Shown piece after piece: positions 1 through 7,335 of a stretch of DNA of 12,818 nucleotides; position 1 is the stretch's first letter; each line of letters starts with the position of its first letter. Under the pieces are notes generated by a model that was given only the letters and a program-made list of their open reading frames with translations, had not been told where the DNA came from and made no database searches. The stretch comes from Microbacteriaceae bacterium. GTDB lineage: Bacteria > Actinomycetota > Actinomycetes > Actinomycetales > Microbacteriaceae. Where the stretch lies: the NCBI GenBank assembly GCA_009925875.1, contig RFQD01000018.1:1-12818 (forward strand). The letters run 5' to 3'. The position numbers and the translations under genes were made by a program.

Positions 1-2250
1 GACTTCGACCTTGCCAATCTGCGCAGGTCGCGTCTTTGCCGCCACGAATCCAGCGAGCGCCACTTCGCTGTATCCGTTCTCGGCAGCGACATCTCGCTTG
101 ATGCCAACTGAGATATACGGGCGCGTGCTCGCGATGTTGTTTTCCACTTGCTTCGCCTGGGGTAGCGCCCGCATCGCGTCGGTCACCTTCGTCGTGGCTT
201 CGTCGAGGGTGGCTTGGCTCGGGGCCGTGACATTGATCTTGATGTCCCCGCTCGCGCCGAACCCACTCGACGCGGCGACGTTGATCGTTTTAATGTCAAC
301 AGCGTCAGCCAAACGTGTCCGCGTGTCATCTTGCACGACTTGCTGGTCAGCTTTTGCCTCGGTCGTCACTGAATAGGTGATGGCGGTGTCGCCTCCTCCC
401 ACGAACGCGTCGCGCAGAGCGTTGCCCGAGGATCCAATGGATACCTGAACCGTTTTCACTCCGGGGGTGTCCAACAGCACCTTCTCGACCGTGGCCGCGA
501 GCTTGTCTTGCTCCGCCAGGCTGGTCCCCGCCTCGATGGATTGAGAGACGGTAAATGTATTTTGCCCAGATGAGCCCAAGAAGTTGGTCTTCATGAAGGG
601 CACGAGGGCCACGGTTCCACCGAGAACGACAATGGCGAGCACCAACGTGAGCGCAGAATATTTGAGCGTCCAGGCGATGATGGGGCGGTAGCCCTTTTGA
701 AGCCAGGTGATTTCGTTTTCGTCATGATGCCGCACCGGTTTTGCGTTCTTGCGGAGTCGGCGGTACTCCTCGGGTGCGCGTAAGAACCAGTACGCCAGTA
801 CGGGGACAATCGTGAGCGACACGAGCAACGAGGCGAGGAGCGCAATCGTCACGGTCAACGCAAATGGCTTGAAAAGTTCGCCGGTGATACCGGTGACGAA
901 CGCGAGCGGCAGGAACACCGCCACCGTGGTCGCCGTTGAGGCCGTGACGGCACCCGCGACCTCGCGCACCGCATCCACAATGACCTTGGCTCTGTCGCTG
1001 CCGGGAACAACAAGGTTTCGCTTGATGTTTTCGATGACCACGATGGAGTCGTCGACGACTCGACCGATCGCGATCGTGAGAGCGCCGAGAGTCAGGATGT
1101 TGAGCGAATAACCAAACGCTTGGAGGCCGATGAAGGTGATGAGAACGGATGTGGGGATTGAGATCGCCGTCACCAAAGTTGAACGAACCGACAACAGGAA
1201 CACGAGAATTGTCAAAACCGCGAACAGTAGTCCGAGCAGGCCCTCTTGTGTCAGGGATTCGATGGATTTCTCGATGTAGGGCGCCTGGTCAAAAACGGTC
1301 GTGAATTGCGTGCCCGACCCGAGAGACTCTTGCAAGGTGGGAACGATTTTGTTCACTCCGTGCGAAACCTCCACGGTGTTCGCGCTCGGCAACTTCGTGA
1401 CGGCAATCGTGAGCGAGTTTTTACCGTTGACACGACTCACGGTGGTGGGATCCGCAACGCCCAGTTCAACCGTTGCGACGTCACCAATTGTCACGAGATC
1501 GCCCGTGCTTCCTCCGATGAGTGGAAGAGCAGAAATCTGATCAACGGAGGTCAACCGCTCACCAGTGACAAGGGTGAGGGTCTTGCCGTTCTCTGTGATT
1601 TGACCCGCCGGGATGAGTAATCCGTTCTGGTCGAGAGCATCAGAAATCGAGGACGTCGACAAACCGTCTTCTCGGAGCGTGTCGAGATTGGGGGTAATTG
1701 TCACGCGTTGCGCCGGAGCGCCGATGAGAACGGCGTCGCGCACCCCAGGAACGTCTTTCAAGTCTTGCAACGTGGAGTTGCGAATCAAGTCAGCCAGCTC
1801 TTCCGTGGAGAGGTCGGATGAGACGGCAAGCTGTATGACCGGGAAATCACTGAAGCTGCCCGTGATCACTTGAGGGCTCACGTCAGCTGGCAGTTGAGAC
1901 TTTATGCGGTTGATGGCCTGGTTGATTTTCTGCTCGGAGAGCACCAGGTCGGTTCCGTATGTGAATGACACCTGAATCAGGCTCAGGTTCGTGCTCGAGG
2001 TCGCCGTCGTCGACTCAATGCCGGGAACGCCTTGGATGGCCGTCTCGATGGGACCCGAGACGTCTTGATTGACCACCTCGGGGGCGGCACCCGAATATGT
2101 CGTGAGAATTGCCAGCTGCGGGAACTGCACCTCGGGGGTGAGCTCTTGCTTGAGATTGGTCAACGCCAATCCGCCGAAAATCGCGACAACGATGGTGACG
2201 AGCGCAATGAGTGCGCGATTCTTCATACTGGCGACGGCCAAAAGGTGCAT
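1..2250 (-). CDS. RND-family efflux permease (HAE1/SwrC-like), C-terminus cut by window edge
   Basis: The frame is open without a stop from the ATG at 2250 to position 1, giving the first 750 residues of a protein that is usually about 1,040 long. RND permeases export drugs, lipids or surfactant-like molecules across the membrane using the proton gradient. Residues 13-33 form TM1. A large extracytoplasmic porter domain follows (about 34-335), then TM2-TM6 (about 340-530), TM7 near 545 and part of the second porter loop. The TM4 proton-relay signature is clear: V398-V399-D400-D401 within IAIGRVVDDSIVVIENI, matching the paired aspartates of AcrB. The start at 2250 fits the usual family N-terminus (MHxLAxxSxxNRALIALVT); ATG at 2226 is an alternative. 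No ribosome-binding site precedes the start. The gene diverges from the KimA-like gene. No membrane-fusion (HlyD-like) adaptor gene is visible. The substrate cannot be told from sequence. Confidence 0.93.
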   Translation of the reverse strand, partial: MHLLAVASMKNRALIALVTIVVAIFGGLALTNLKQELTPEVQFPQLAILTTYSGAAPEVVNQDVSGPIETAIQGVPGIESTTATSSTNLSLIQVSFTYGTDLVLSEQKINQAINRIKSQLPADVSPQVITGSFSDFPVIQLAVSSDLSTEELADLIRNSTLQDLKDVPGVRDAVLIGAPAQRVTITPNLDTLREDGLSTSSISDALDQNGLLIPAGQITENGKTLTLVTGERLTSVDQISALPLIGGSTGDLVTIGDVATVELGVADPTTVSRVNGKNSLTIAVTKLPSANTVEVSHGVNKIVPTLQESLGSGTQFTTVFDQAPYIEKSIESLTQEGLLGLLFAVLTILVFLLSVRSTLVTAISIPTSVLITFIGLQAFGYSLNILTLGALTIAIGRVVDDSIVVIENIKRNLVVPGSDRAKVIVDAVREVAGAVTASTATTVAVFLPLAFVTGITGELFKPFALTVTIALLASLLVSLTIVPVLAYWFLRAPEEYRRLRKNAKPVRHHDENEITWLQKGYRPIIAWTLKYSALTLVLAIVVLGGTVALVPFMKTNFLGSSGQNTFTVSQSIEAGTSLAEQDKLAATVEKVLLDTPGVKTVQVSIGSSGNALRDAFVGGGDTAITYSVTTEAKADQQVVQDDTRTRLADAVDIKTINVAASSGFGASGDIKINVTAPSQATLDEATTKVTDAMRALPQAKQVENNIASTRPYISVGIKRDVAAENGYSEVALAGFVAAKTRPAQIGKVEV

Positions 2251-2257
2251 GTGAGTA

Positions 2258-2263
2258 AGTATC
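2258..2263 (-). promoter_or_regulatory. Candidate -10 box of the RND gene, leaderless
   Basis: Read on the minus strand, GATACT is preceded by TG plus one base (an extended -10) and is followed after 7 nt by the ATG at 2250. No Shine-Dalgarno sequence lies between. This spacing puts transcription start at or next to the start codon. The -35 region is weak. The assignment is by inspection only. Confidence 0.4.
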
Positions 2264-2307
2264 GCACCGCGAACGGGCAAAGTTTTCTGAGAGTCCGCCA
2301 GCAAGAG

Positions 2308-2313
2308 TATCCT
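2308..2313 (+). promoter_or_regulatory. Candidate -10 box of the KimA-like gene, leaderless
   Basis: TATCCT ends 8 nt before the GTG start at 2322, with no ribosome-binding site between, so the transcript probably begins at or within a few bases of the GTG. The -35 position, about 17 nt upstream (near 2285-2290), is poor. It would touch the -35 position of the divergent RND promoter (near 2281-2286). Confidence 0.4.
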
Positions 2314-2321
2314 CAACACTC

Positions 2322-4382
2322 GTGGACTCAGAAGAACGCGCCCCGAGTAAAGAAGAGCTCTCCGCACGCCGATTCATTATTGGTGACCCGTTGCCAACGA
2401 CACGCCTCGAGGGCGAGCTCCTCCCAAAGCGCATCGCGTTGCCCATTTTTGCGAGCGACGCGCTGTCCTCGGTCGCCTATGCTCCGCAAGAGATCATCAT
2501 CATCCTCCTCATGGGAGGTCTCAGCTTTCTCGCGTTCACGCCGTGGATTGCAGCGGCGGTCATTCTTTTGATGATTGTGGTCGTCGCAAGCTATCGACAG
2601 CTCATCAAGGCGTATCCGTCGGGCGGCGGTGACTATGAAGTTGCGAGCAAGAACATTGGCGAATGGGCAGGAATCATCGTCGCGAGTGCGCTTCTCGTTG
2701 ACTACGTGATGACCGTGGCCGTTTCGGTGGCCGCGGGAGTCGACAACATCATTTCGGCGCTGCCATTTCTCGATCCGTGGCGCGTTCAAATAGCCATCGC
2801 GTTCGTCGTTGTGCTCGCGGTCATGAATCTTCGCGGTGTTCGAGAGGCCGGTCTCGCTTTTGCGATTCCCACCTATCTGTTCGCGGGCAGTGTGATTTTC
2901 ATGATTGTTACGGGTCTGATTCGCACGCTGATGGGTGACGCACCCGTCGCTGACTCGGCGCAGTATGCGGTTGCGTCCCACGACGTGGCGCAATCCGCGC
3001 TCATCCTGTTGCTCTTGCGGTCTTTCGCCAGCGGATGCTCGGCGCTCACGGGTGTCGAAGCCATCGCTAACGGAGTTCCGGCTTTTCGCAAACCGAAAAT
3101 TCAGAACGCCCGTACGACCCTGTTCATGCTCGGTGCCATCGCCATCAGCCTGTTCGCGGGCCTCATCTCGCTCGCCGTCATCTCCGGCGTTCACTACGCC
3201 GAAAGTGCGTGTGACCTGATTGGATTCGCGAACTGCGCAACGACTCCTCAGCCGAGTCTCATGGCGCAAGTGGCGGCGGCCACCTTTGGCAATGGCAGCA
3301 TCATGTTCTTCGTTGTCCAAGCAACGACGGCGCTCGTCCTGCTACTCGCCGCAAACACGGCTTTCAACGGATTTCCTCTACTCGGTTCCGTTCTGGCTCA
3401 CGACGGTTATGCCCCGAAAGCTCTTGAAACTCGCGGTGATCGGCTCATCTACTCGAACGGCGTCATCGCACTGGGCCTTGTCGCTATTGCGATTCTCGCT
3501 GTGTTCCAGGCCAACCTCAATCAGTTGATTCAGCTCTACATTTTGGGCGTGTTCACCTCGTTCACTTTGGGCCAGAGCGGGATGGTTCGACATTGGCTTC
3601 GTCTGCTCAAAACGAAACCGGCGAATGCGTCGAGCATTCGGCGAAGTCTCACCATCAACCTCATCGGAGCAATTTTCACCGGAACCGTGCTCGTCGTCGT
3701 CACGATCACCAAGTTCACACACGGCGCATATCTTGTCTTCATTGCCATGCCGGTCTTGTATTTCTTGATGATTGGTGTCCACCGCTATTACCGCGACGTG
3801 GAGGCAGAAATTGCCGTCGATGGAGACGTTGAATTCGACAAGACCGGGGAGCACGCAATCGTGTTGGTCGGCAAAATGCAAAAACCGGTTCTCAAAGCAC
3901 TGGACTTCGCCATCGCCGCACGCCACGACAGTCTCGAGGCAGTTCACGTGTCCATTGATGAAACGTCGACCGTCCAGCTGGAGTTTGACTGGATTCGAAA
4001 CAACATTCACGTCCCACTCCAAATCATTCGCTCACCGTACCGAGACCTTACGTGGCCACTCATCGAGCACATTCGTGCACATCGAAAGGAACACGGCTCA
4101 GAGATTGTCAACGTGTATCTTCCCCAGTACATCGTCGGTCATTGGTGGGAGCACCTGCTGCACAACCACAAGTCCCGTCGTATGCGTACGCGACTCATGA
4201 TGGAAAAGGGGGTCACGATTACCCTCGTTCCGTGGTTGCTCGACTCCTCCGACTTGATTTACGGGCGGCGGTCCCGCCCGGTTCCGGGTCAATCACGCCG
4301 AGGTGAGCCTGTTCGACCACATGCTCGAACGACCGAGCGCCCGCCGGTAGGTCGCAACAACAGCAAACCACCTCGCAGCTAG
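2322..4382 (+). CDS. kimA: KimA-like potassium importer (APC superfamily)
   Basis: A 686-residue APC-superfamily permease resembling Bacillus subtilis KimA (YdaO), a high-affinity proton-coupled potassium importer. Shared blocks include SDALSSVAYAP (D46, Y53), SYRQLIKAYPSGGGDYEV, LLVDYVMTVAVSVAAG (D127, T131, S135) and SGCSALTGVEAI (T243, E246). These residues line up, as I recall the KimA structure, with its proposed potassium-binding and proton-coupling positions. About 12 membrane segments span residues 38-490. A soluble C-terminal domain (about 510-640, starting near HAIVLVGKMQKPVLKALDFA) matches the KimA cytoplasmic domain that binds c-di-AMP. Two features differ from KimA: an N-terminal extension of about ten residues, and a tail from about 641 to 686 that is rich in arginine and proline. 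The GTG start is chosen because the -10 box sits just before it. Substrate assignment by homology is good but not certain; an amino-acid permease is the alternative. Confidence 0.85.
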   Translation: MDSEERAPSKEELSARRFIIGDPLPTTRLEGELLPKRIALPIFASDALSSVAYAPQEIIIILLMGGLSFLAFTPWIAAAVILLMIVVVASYRQLIKAYPSGGGDYEVASKNIGEWAGIIVASALLVDYVMTVAVSVAAGVDNIISALPFLDPWRVQIAIAFVVVLAVMNLRGVREAGLAFAIPTYLFAGSVIFMIVTGLIRTLMGDAPVADSAQYAVASHDVAQSALILLLLRSFASGCSALTGVEAIANGVPAFRKPKIQNARTTLFMLGAIAISLFAGLISLAVISGVHYAESACDLIGFANCATTPQPSLMAQVAAATFGNGSIMFFVVQATTALVLLLAANTAFNGFPLLGSVLAHDGYAPKALETRGDRLIYSNGVIALGLVAIAILAVFQANLNQLIQLYILGVFTSFTLGQSGMVRHWLRLLKTKPANASSIRRSLTINLIGAIFTGTVLVVVTITKFTHGAYLVFIAMPVLYFLMIGVHRYYRDVEAEIAVDGDVEFDKTGEHAIVLVGKMQKPVLKALDFAIAARHDSLEAVHVSIDETSTVQLEFDWIRNNIHVPLQIIRSPYRDLTWPLIEHIRAHRKEHGSEIVNVYLPQYIVGHWWEHLLHNHKSRRMRTRLMMEKGVTITLVPWLLDSSDLIYGRRSRPVPGQSRRGEPVRPHARTTERPPVGRNNSKPPRS

Positions 4383-4385
4383 CCC

Positions 4386-4784
4386 ATGGTTATTCGGCTG
4401 CTGGCCGTATTGTGTGGCGGTCTCGCGGGCACCCTTCTCCGGCTGGCCGTCGACCTGGCGCTTCCACACAGTTCACCGGGTGCACTTTCTGTGTCGACAA
4501 TCGTGGTGAACACAGTGGGGTCATTCGTGCTCGGCGTGCTGACGAGTCACCTCTGGTTGCGACCATCCACCCCGGAATGGGTACGAATCGGGGTTGGCCC
4601 GGGTCTCCTCGGTTCCTTCACCACTTTTTCCGCTATCGCCCTGAACGCCATCGCCGGAATCAACGAATCGCGTCCCACCGACGCGCTGCTCGCGCTGGCG
4701 CTCTCGCTCCTCTGTGGTCTCGCGGCAGCATGGGCTGGTCTCAAGATCGGCGCGCGCCTCCATCGGGGGAGTGAGAGCTCGTGA
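4386..4784 (+). CDS. crcB: Fluoride channel subunit CrcB/Fluc, first copy
   Basis: A 132-residue protein with four membrane segments and the CrcB/Fluc signatures. CrcB dimers passively export fluoride across the inner membrane. Visible motifs are GGLAGTLLR (R19), TIVVNTVGSFVLG (N42) and LLGSFTTFS (F78, T79, T80, F81, S82) at the TM3 break. The residue three after F81, normally the second F-box phenylalanine, is I84. The gene begins 3 nt after the KimA-like stop codon, has no clear ribosome-binding site and is probably translated by coupling. Its stop overlaps the start of the second crcB. Adjacent paired genes of this family usually encode antiparallel subunits of a heterodimer, which is the likely arrangement here. 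Confidence 0.92.
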   Translation: MVIRLLAVLCGGLAGTLLRLAVDLALPHSSPGALSVSTIVVNTVGSFVLGVLTSHLWLRPSTPEWVRIGVGPGLLGSFTTFSAIALNAIAGINESRPTDALLALALSLLCGLAAAWAGLKIGARLHRGSESS

Positions 4785-5161
4785 CCGTCACTGTCATTCC
4801 CTTCGTGGTGCTGGCAGGAGGCGTCGGCGCACTGCTGCGATTCCTGGTCACTCAGGCGATTCCCACAACAACGGCACGCCCGTTTCCGATCGGTGTCGTG
4901 ACGGTAAATGTCCTCGGGTCACTCGTTGCCGGAATGACGCTTGGGTTACTCAGTGGCCAGATCATCAGCGTCGATGTCGCCATTGTCATCTGGGCTGGTC
5001 TCTGCGGTGGACTGACCACGTTCAGTACCGTCGCCGTGGAAACAATTATGTTGGGGCGTCATCACGTTCGCCTCGCCTGGTTAAACATCGCCGCAACGGT
5101 GGTTGGGGGATGCGCATCCGCGGCTATCGGTTTTGCAGTTACCCGACTTCTGTTCCCCTAG
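4781..5161 (+). CDS. crcB: Fluoride channel subunit CrcB/Fluc, second copy
   Basis: A 126-residue second CrcB/Fluc subunit. Motifs are AGGVGALLR (R20), VTVNVLGSLVAG (N43; the usual Phe of the GSF motif is Leu48) and LCGGLTTFSTV (T79, T80, F81, S82). The second F-box position is V84, not Phe. The GTG start overlaps the previous gene's TGA by four bases (GTGA). A good ribosome-binding site, GGGGGAG at 4765-4771, lies 9 nt upstream, so this subunit can be translated both independently and by coupling. It probably pairs with the product of the preceding gene to form a heterodimeric fluoride channel. Confidence 0.92.
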   Translation: MTVTVIPFVVLAGGVGALLRFLVTQAIPTTTARPFPIGVVTVNVLGSLVAGMTLGLLSGQIISVDVAIVIWAGLCGGLTTFSTVAVETIMLGRHHVRLAWLNIAATVVGGCASAAIGFAVTRLLFP

Positions 5162-5207
5162 GCTCTGCACAAAGTCGCACCCGACAACGGTGCTGTCGAA
5201 GCCCTCG

Positions 5208-5216
5208 TGTTACAGT
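5208..5216 (+). promoter_or_regulatory. Candidate extended -10 promoter for the DUF3073 gene
   Basis: TGTTACAGT contains TG, one base, then TACAGT (5211-5216), matching an extended -10 box. No convincing -35 box is seen. It would give a 5' leader of about 70 nt before the DUF3073 start at 5291. It is the only promoter-like element I see in the 129-nt gap after the crcB pair. Confidence 0.35.
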
Positions 5217-5290
5217 GGTACCAAGTTTTAAGGTCTTGCTTTGTCGCCTGAATAGTCATTCGCGACGAACACAGTGCAAGGGAGTCTCTC

Positions 5291-5509
5291 ATGGGACGAG
5301 GCCGTCAGAAGGCAAAGCACACCAAGGTGGCGCGTGAGCTGAAGTACTTCAGCCCGGAAACCAACTATTCCGAGCTGGAGCGTGAACTCACCGGCTCATC
5401 GGGCGACCCTATTTTGGATGAGAACCTCGCCAAATGGGCTGACTACGCCGTGGATAACGAGTCTCGTGCGTCCGACGAAGACGAGGACGACGAAGCAAAA
5501 TTTGCCTGA
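5291..5509 (+). CDS. DUF3073 family protein
   Basis: A 72-residue protein with the typical DUF3073 start, MGRGRQKAKHTKVARELKYFSP, followed by a middle part that includes DPILDENLAKWADY, and a strongly acidic C-terminus (DEDEDDEAKFA). The N-terminal 20 residues are very basic, so the protein has opposite charge at its two ends. The family is widespread in Actinobacteria and often lies near purF and purM, as here; its function is unknown. A strong ribosome-binding site, AAGGGAG at 5278-5284, sits 6 nt before the ATG. The stop codon is separated by a single base from the stop codon of the convergent gene. No membrane segment or signal peptide is present, so it is probably cytoplasmic. Confidence 0.93.
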   Translation: MGRGRQKAKHTKVARELKYFSPETNYSELERELTGSSGDPILDENLAKWADYAVDNESRASDEDEDDEAKFA

Positions 5510-5528
5510 GTCACTTCCGCTTGTGACT
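5509..5528. terminator. Hairpin across a tail-to-tail junction
   Basis: AGTCAC (5509-5514) and GTGACT (5523-5528) form a perfect 6-bp stem with an 8-nt loop. It begins at the last base of the DUF3073 stop codon and contains the stop codon of the minus-strand gene. No T-run follows on either strand, so it is not a canonical intrinsic terminator. It could act as a weak bidirectional one. Confidence 0.3.
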
Positions 5529-6185
5529 AGCGCTACTCGGGGCAACACGTTTAACGACGGCTGATTTCTTTTTTGCTGGCGGAGAATTTTTCGGTTGAGA
5601 CATCGTCAGCCACCGAGCCGCCATCCAGGTTCCGACGGACACAACGAGGACACCTGCGTATGCGCCACCAATCAGCAAAATGATTGTCGCTGCGAGGTTG
5701 TTCACATGAGCCAAAATGCTCACGGTGCCCGCCATGATGCCCGCCCCAACAAGCCAGGCGGCATAGGAGACCGCGGCAAATAGACGCGCTCGGGACGACA
5801 CGGGACGAAGGGCGTACCACTGCGCCACATTGGGAAGCGCCAGCGCGATGGCGATCGACGCCAGCGTGAGGAGAGTGGTTATGGATGCCGGCGTCGAACG
5901 AGGGAGTAGCGTCGGAAGTTGTGCCACTCCCCACGCCAGCGCACTCGCCATTGACGACAAACCGAGCCACGCAAGGAGCGGGGGGACGGTTCGCGCTCGA
6001 ACAAGAAATGCCCAGTGAACAAATGCAACGAGAAAGCCCTGTATTGCGCCGCCGAGCATGATGGCGACGAACTGGAGGAGGGGATTCCATCCGTTAGCGA
6101 CAGCGCTGATTGCAATCCACGTGGGGGCGAGAAAGCTGGCGGCCACGATGACCTCGGTAAAGCCCACCCACCCTACGAAGGGCAC
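5511..6185 (-). CDS. Multi-pass membrane protein of unknown function, downstream of purM
   Basis: I do not recognise this as a characterised family. From the GTG at 6185 the protein has 224 residues and about six hydrophobic segments (about 9-29, 36-58, 70-92, 99-120, 133-156, 165-186). A basic tail follows (KKK and HKRK, about 199-224), which is probably cytoplasmic. Residues around HWAFLVRAR (57-65) and QWYALRPVS (122-130) look like two copies of one unit, each followed by small residues and a conserved-looking Trp, so an internal duplication is likely. The frame stays open upstream into purM, but that part is antisense-like shadow of coding sequence. I chose GTG 6185 because it falls 7 nt after the purM stop, consistent with translational coupling; GTG 6167 is an alternative. 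No ribosome-binding site is convincing at either. It meets the DUF3073 gene tail to tail with a 1-nt gap. Confidence 0.75.
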   Translation of the reverse strand: MPFVGWVGFTEVIVAASFLAPTWIAISAVANGWNPLLQFVAIMLGGAIQGFLVAFVHWAFLVRARTVPPLLAWLGLSSMASALAWGVAQLPTLLPRSTPASITTLLTLASIAIALALPNVAQWYALRPVSSRARLFAAVSYAAWLVGAGIMAGTVSILAHVNNLAATIILLIGGAYAGVLVVSVGTWMAARWLTMSQPKNSPPAKKKSAVVKRVAPSSASHKRK

Positions 6186-6192
6186 TGAAGGT

Positions 6193-7293
6193 CTAGTCGG
6201 CAAAGCTTCCCACCAGTCGAACAGCACCGCCGTCGACGCCCTTAGCGCCTTGAGTAAAACCGGTGAGGTCTCTCGTCGCGGTAGAGACCATACCAACGAC
6301 CCAGGACGCGATACCCAATTCCGACAATCGGGTGGTGATGGCCGACGCGGAATCGGGCGACACGACGGCCAGCATGCCGAGGCCCAAGTTCCAGGTGCCC
6401 TCAGTCGCTTCCAAAGGCTCTCCATTCATGTCGGCGAGTACGCGGAATACGTGCATGGGTGACCATGTCGAACGGTCGACGTCAACCCAGGCTCCCTGAG
6501 GCAAGACACGAGCGAGATTTGCGGCGATGCCCCCACCTGTGACGTGGCTCAGCGCGTGCACCGACGGCCCTAGCTCGGGCGACACGAGGATCTCGAGCAG
6601 AGCGCCCGTGTACAGGCGAGTTGGCTCCAGGAGCACCTCGCCGACGACGCCACCGAGAGCATCCGAATGGTCGGTGAAGGCAAGCTTCTGCTGCGCCAAG
6701 ATGTGCCGAACGAGCGAGTAGCCGTTGGAGTGAAGCCCGCTCGAGGCGCACGCGACAACGACGTCGCCGTGTTGCACGCGGTCAGCGCCGAGTAGAGCGT
6801 CACGCTCGACAACACCGGTGGCGGCACCGGCGATGTCGTATTCGTCGGGTGCAAGAAGACCCGGATGCTCTGCCGTCTCGCCTCCGACAAGTGCGGTCCC
6901 CGTCTCGGCGCAAGCGTCGGCGATGCCTTTCACGATGGCGGCGATGCGCTCGGGTACGACCTTTCCGCACGCGATGTAATCCGTCATGAAGAGGGGGCGC
7001 GCACCAGTGACGATGATGTCGTCGACAACCATGCCCACGAGGTCGAACCCGATCGTGTCGTGCTTGTCAATGGCCTGGGCCAATGCGACTTTGGTGCCCA
7101 CGCCGTCGGTGCTCGTTGCGAGCAACGGATGACGGTACTCGGTGAGAAAACCGACGTCGAACAGGCCGGCGAATCCGCCGACATCGCCGACAACTTCGGG
7201 TCCGTGGGTTGCCCGAACCGAAGCCTTCATCAGCTCGACGGCCAAGTCACCGGCGGCCGTGTCTACCCCCGCACGCGCATATGAGTCGCTCAT
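6193..7293 (-). CDS. purM: Phosphoribosylformylglycinamidine cyclo-ligase (AIR synthetase)
   Basis: PurM converts FGAM to AIR with ATP, step 5 of de novo purine synthesis, in the cytoplasm as a dimer. The 366-residue protein is slightly longer than the usual 345-350. Visible landmarks are STDGVGTK (61-68), GFDLVGMVVDDIIVTGA (82-98), GGETAEHPG (137-145; the sixth residue is usually Met, here His), SSGLHSNGYSLVR and SHVTGGGIAANLARVLP. The ATG at 7293 gives the normal N-terminus (MSDSYARAGVDTAAGD). The frame runs on upstream to 7929, but that part lies antisense to purF and lacks family similarity. No ribosome-binding site precedes the start. A TAGACT box ends 8 nt before it, suggesting a leaderless mRNA. 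The gene diverges from purF and is followed closely by the unknown membrane protein. Confidence 0.97.
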   Translation of the reverse strand: MSDSYARAGVDTAAGDLAVELMKASVRATHGPEVVGDVGGFAGLFDVGFLTEYRHPLLATSTDGVGTKVALAQAIDKHDTIGFDLVGMVVDDIIVTGARPLFMTDYIACGKVVPERIAAIVKGIADACAETGTALVGGETAEHPGLLAPDEYDIAGAATGVVERDALLGADRVQHGDVVVACASSGLHSNGYSLVRHILAQQKLAFTDHSDALGGVVGEVLLEPTRLYTGALLEILVSPELGPSVHALSHVTGGGIAANLARVLPQGAWVDVDRSTWSPMHVFRVLADMNGEPLEATEGTWNLGLGMLAVVSPDSASAITTRLSELGIASWVVGMVSTATRDLTGFTQGAKGVDGGAVRLVGSFAD

Positions 7294-7297
7294 CGGA

Positions 7298-7335
7298 CCC
7301 AAGTCTATCCAGCGCGCAAGTGTGCGAGACTTGGG
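7298..7335. repeat. 9-bp inverted repeat in the purM-purF divergent promoter region
   Basis: CCCAAGTCT (7298-7306) and AGACTTGGG (7327-7335) are perfect reverse complements separated by 20 nt. Each arm reads AGACTTGGG in the direction of the gene it faces. The left arm overlaps the candidate -10 of purM. The right arm overlaps a second, shorter inverted repeat, AGACT-tgggg-AGTCT (7327-7341). The arrangement fits an operator bound by a dimeric regulator that controls both genes, but no known purine regulator site is recognised in it. Confidence 0.5.
7302..7307 (-). promoter_or_regulatory. Candidate -10 box of purM, leaderless
   Basis: Read on the minus strand, TAGACT is followed after 8 nt by the purM ATG, with no good ribosome-binding site between. 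Transcription would start at or very near the ATG. The box lies inside the left arm of the inverted repeat, so a protein bound there would block purM transcription. Confidence 0.4.

Noticed and set aside
2251..2321. c-di-AMP (ydaO-type) riboswitch before the KimA-like gene
   Set aside because: Only 71 bp separate it from the divergent gene and the likely promoter abuts the start codon, so there is no room for the riboswitch.
2328..3320. Long open frame on the minus strand antisense to the KimA-like gene
   Set aside because: Its translation is charged, low in hydrophobic residues and resembles no family. It is a shadow of the strong codon bias of the permease on the plus strand.
4383..4385. 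Fluoride (crcB) riboswitch before the crcB pair
   Set aside because: Only 3 nt separate the first crcB from the KimA-like gene, and none of the riboswitch core is seen nearby.
6186..6425. Longer N-terminus of the membrane protein downstream of purM
   Set aside because: The extra frame lies within purM coding sequence on the same strand, is Arg/Pro/Ser-rich and contains no membrane segment, so it is a frame shadow.
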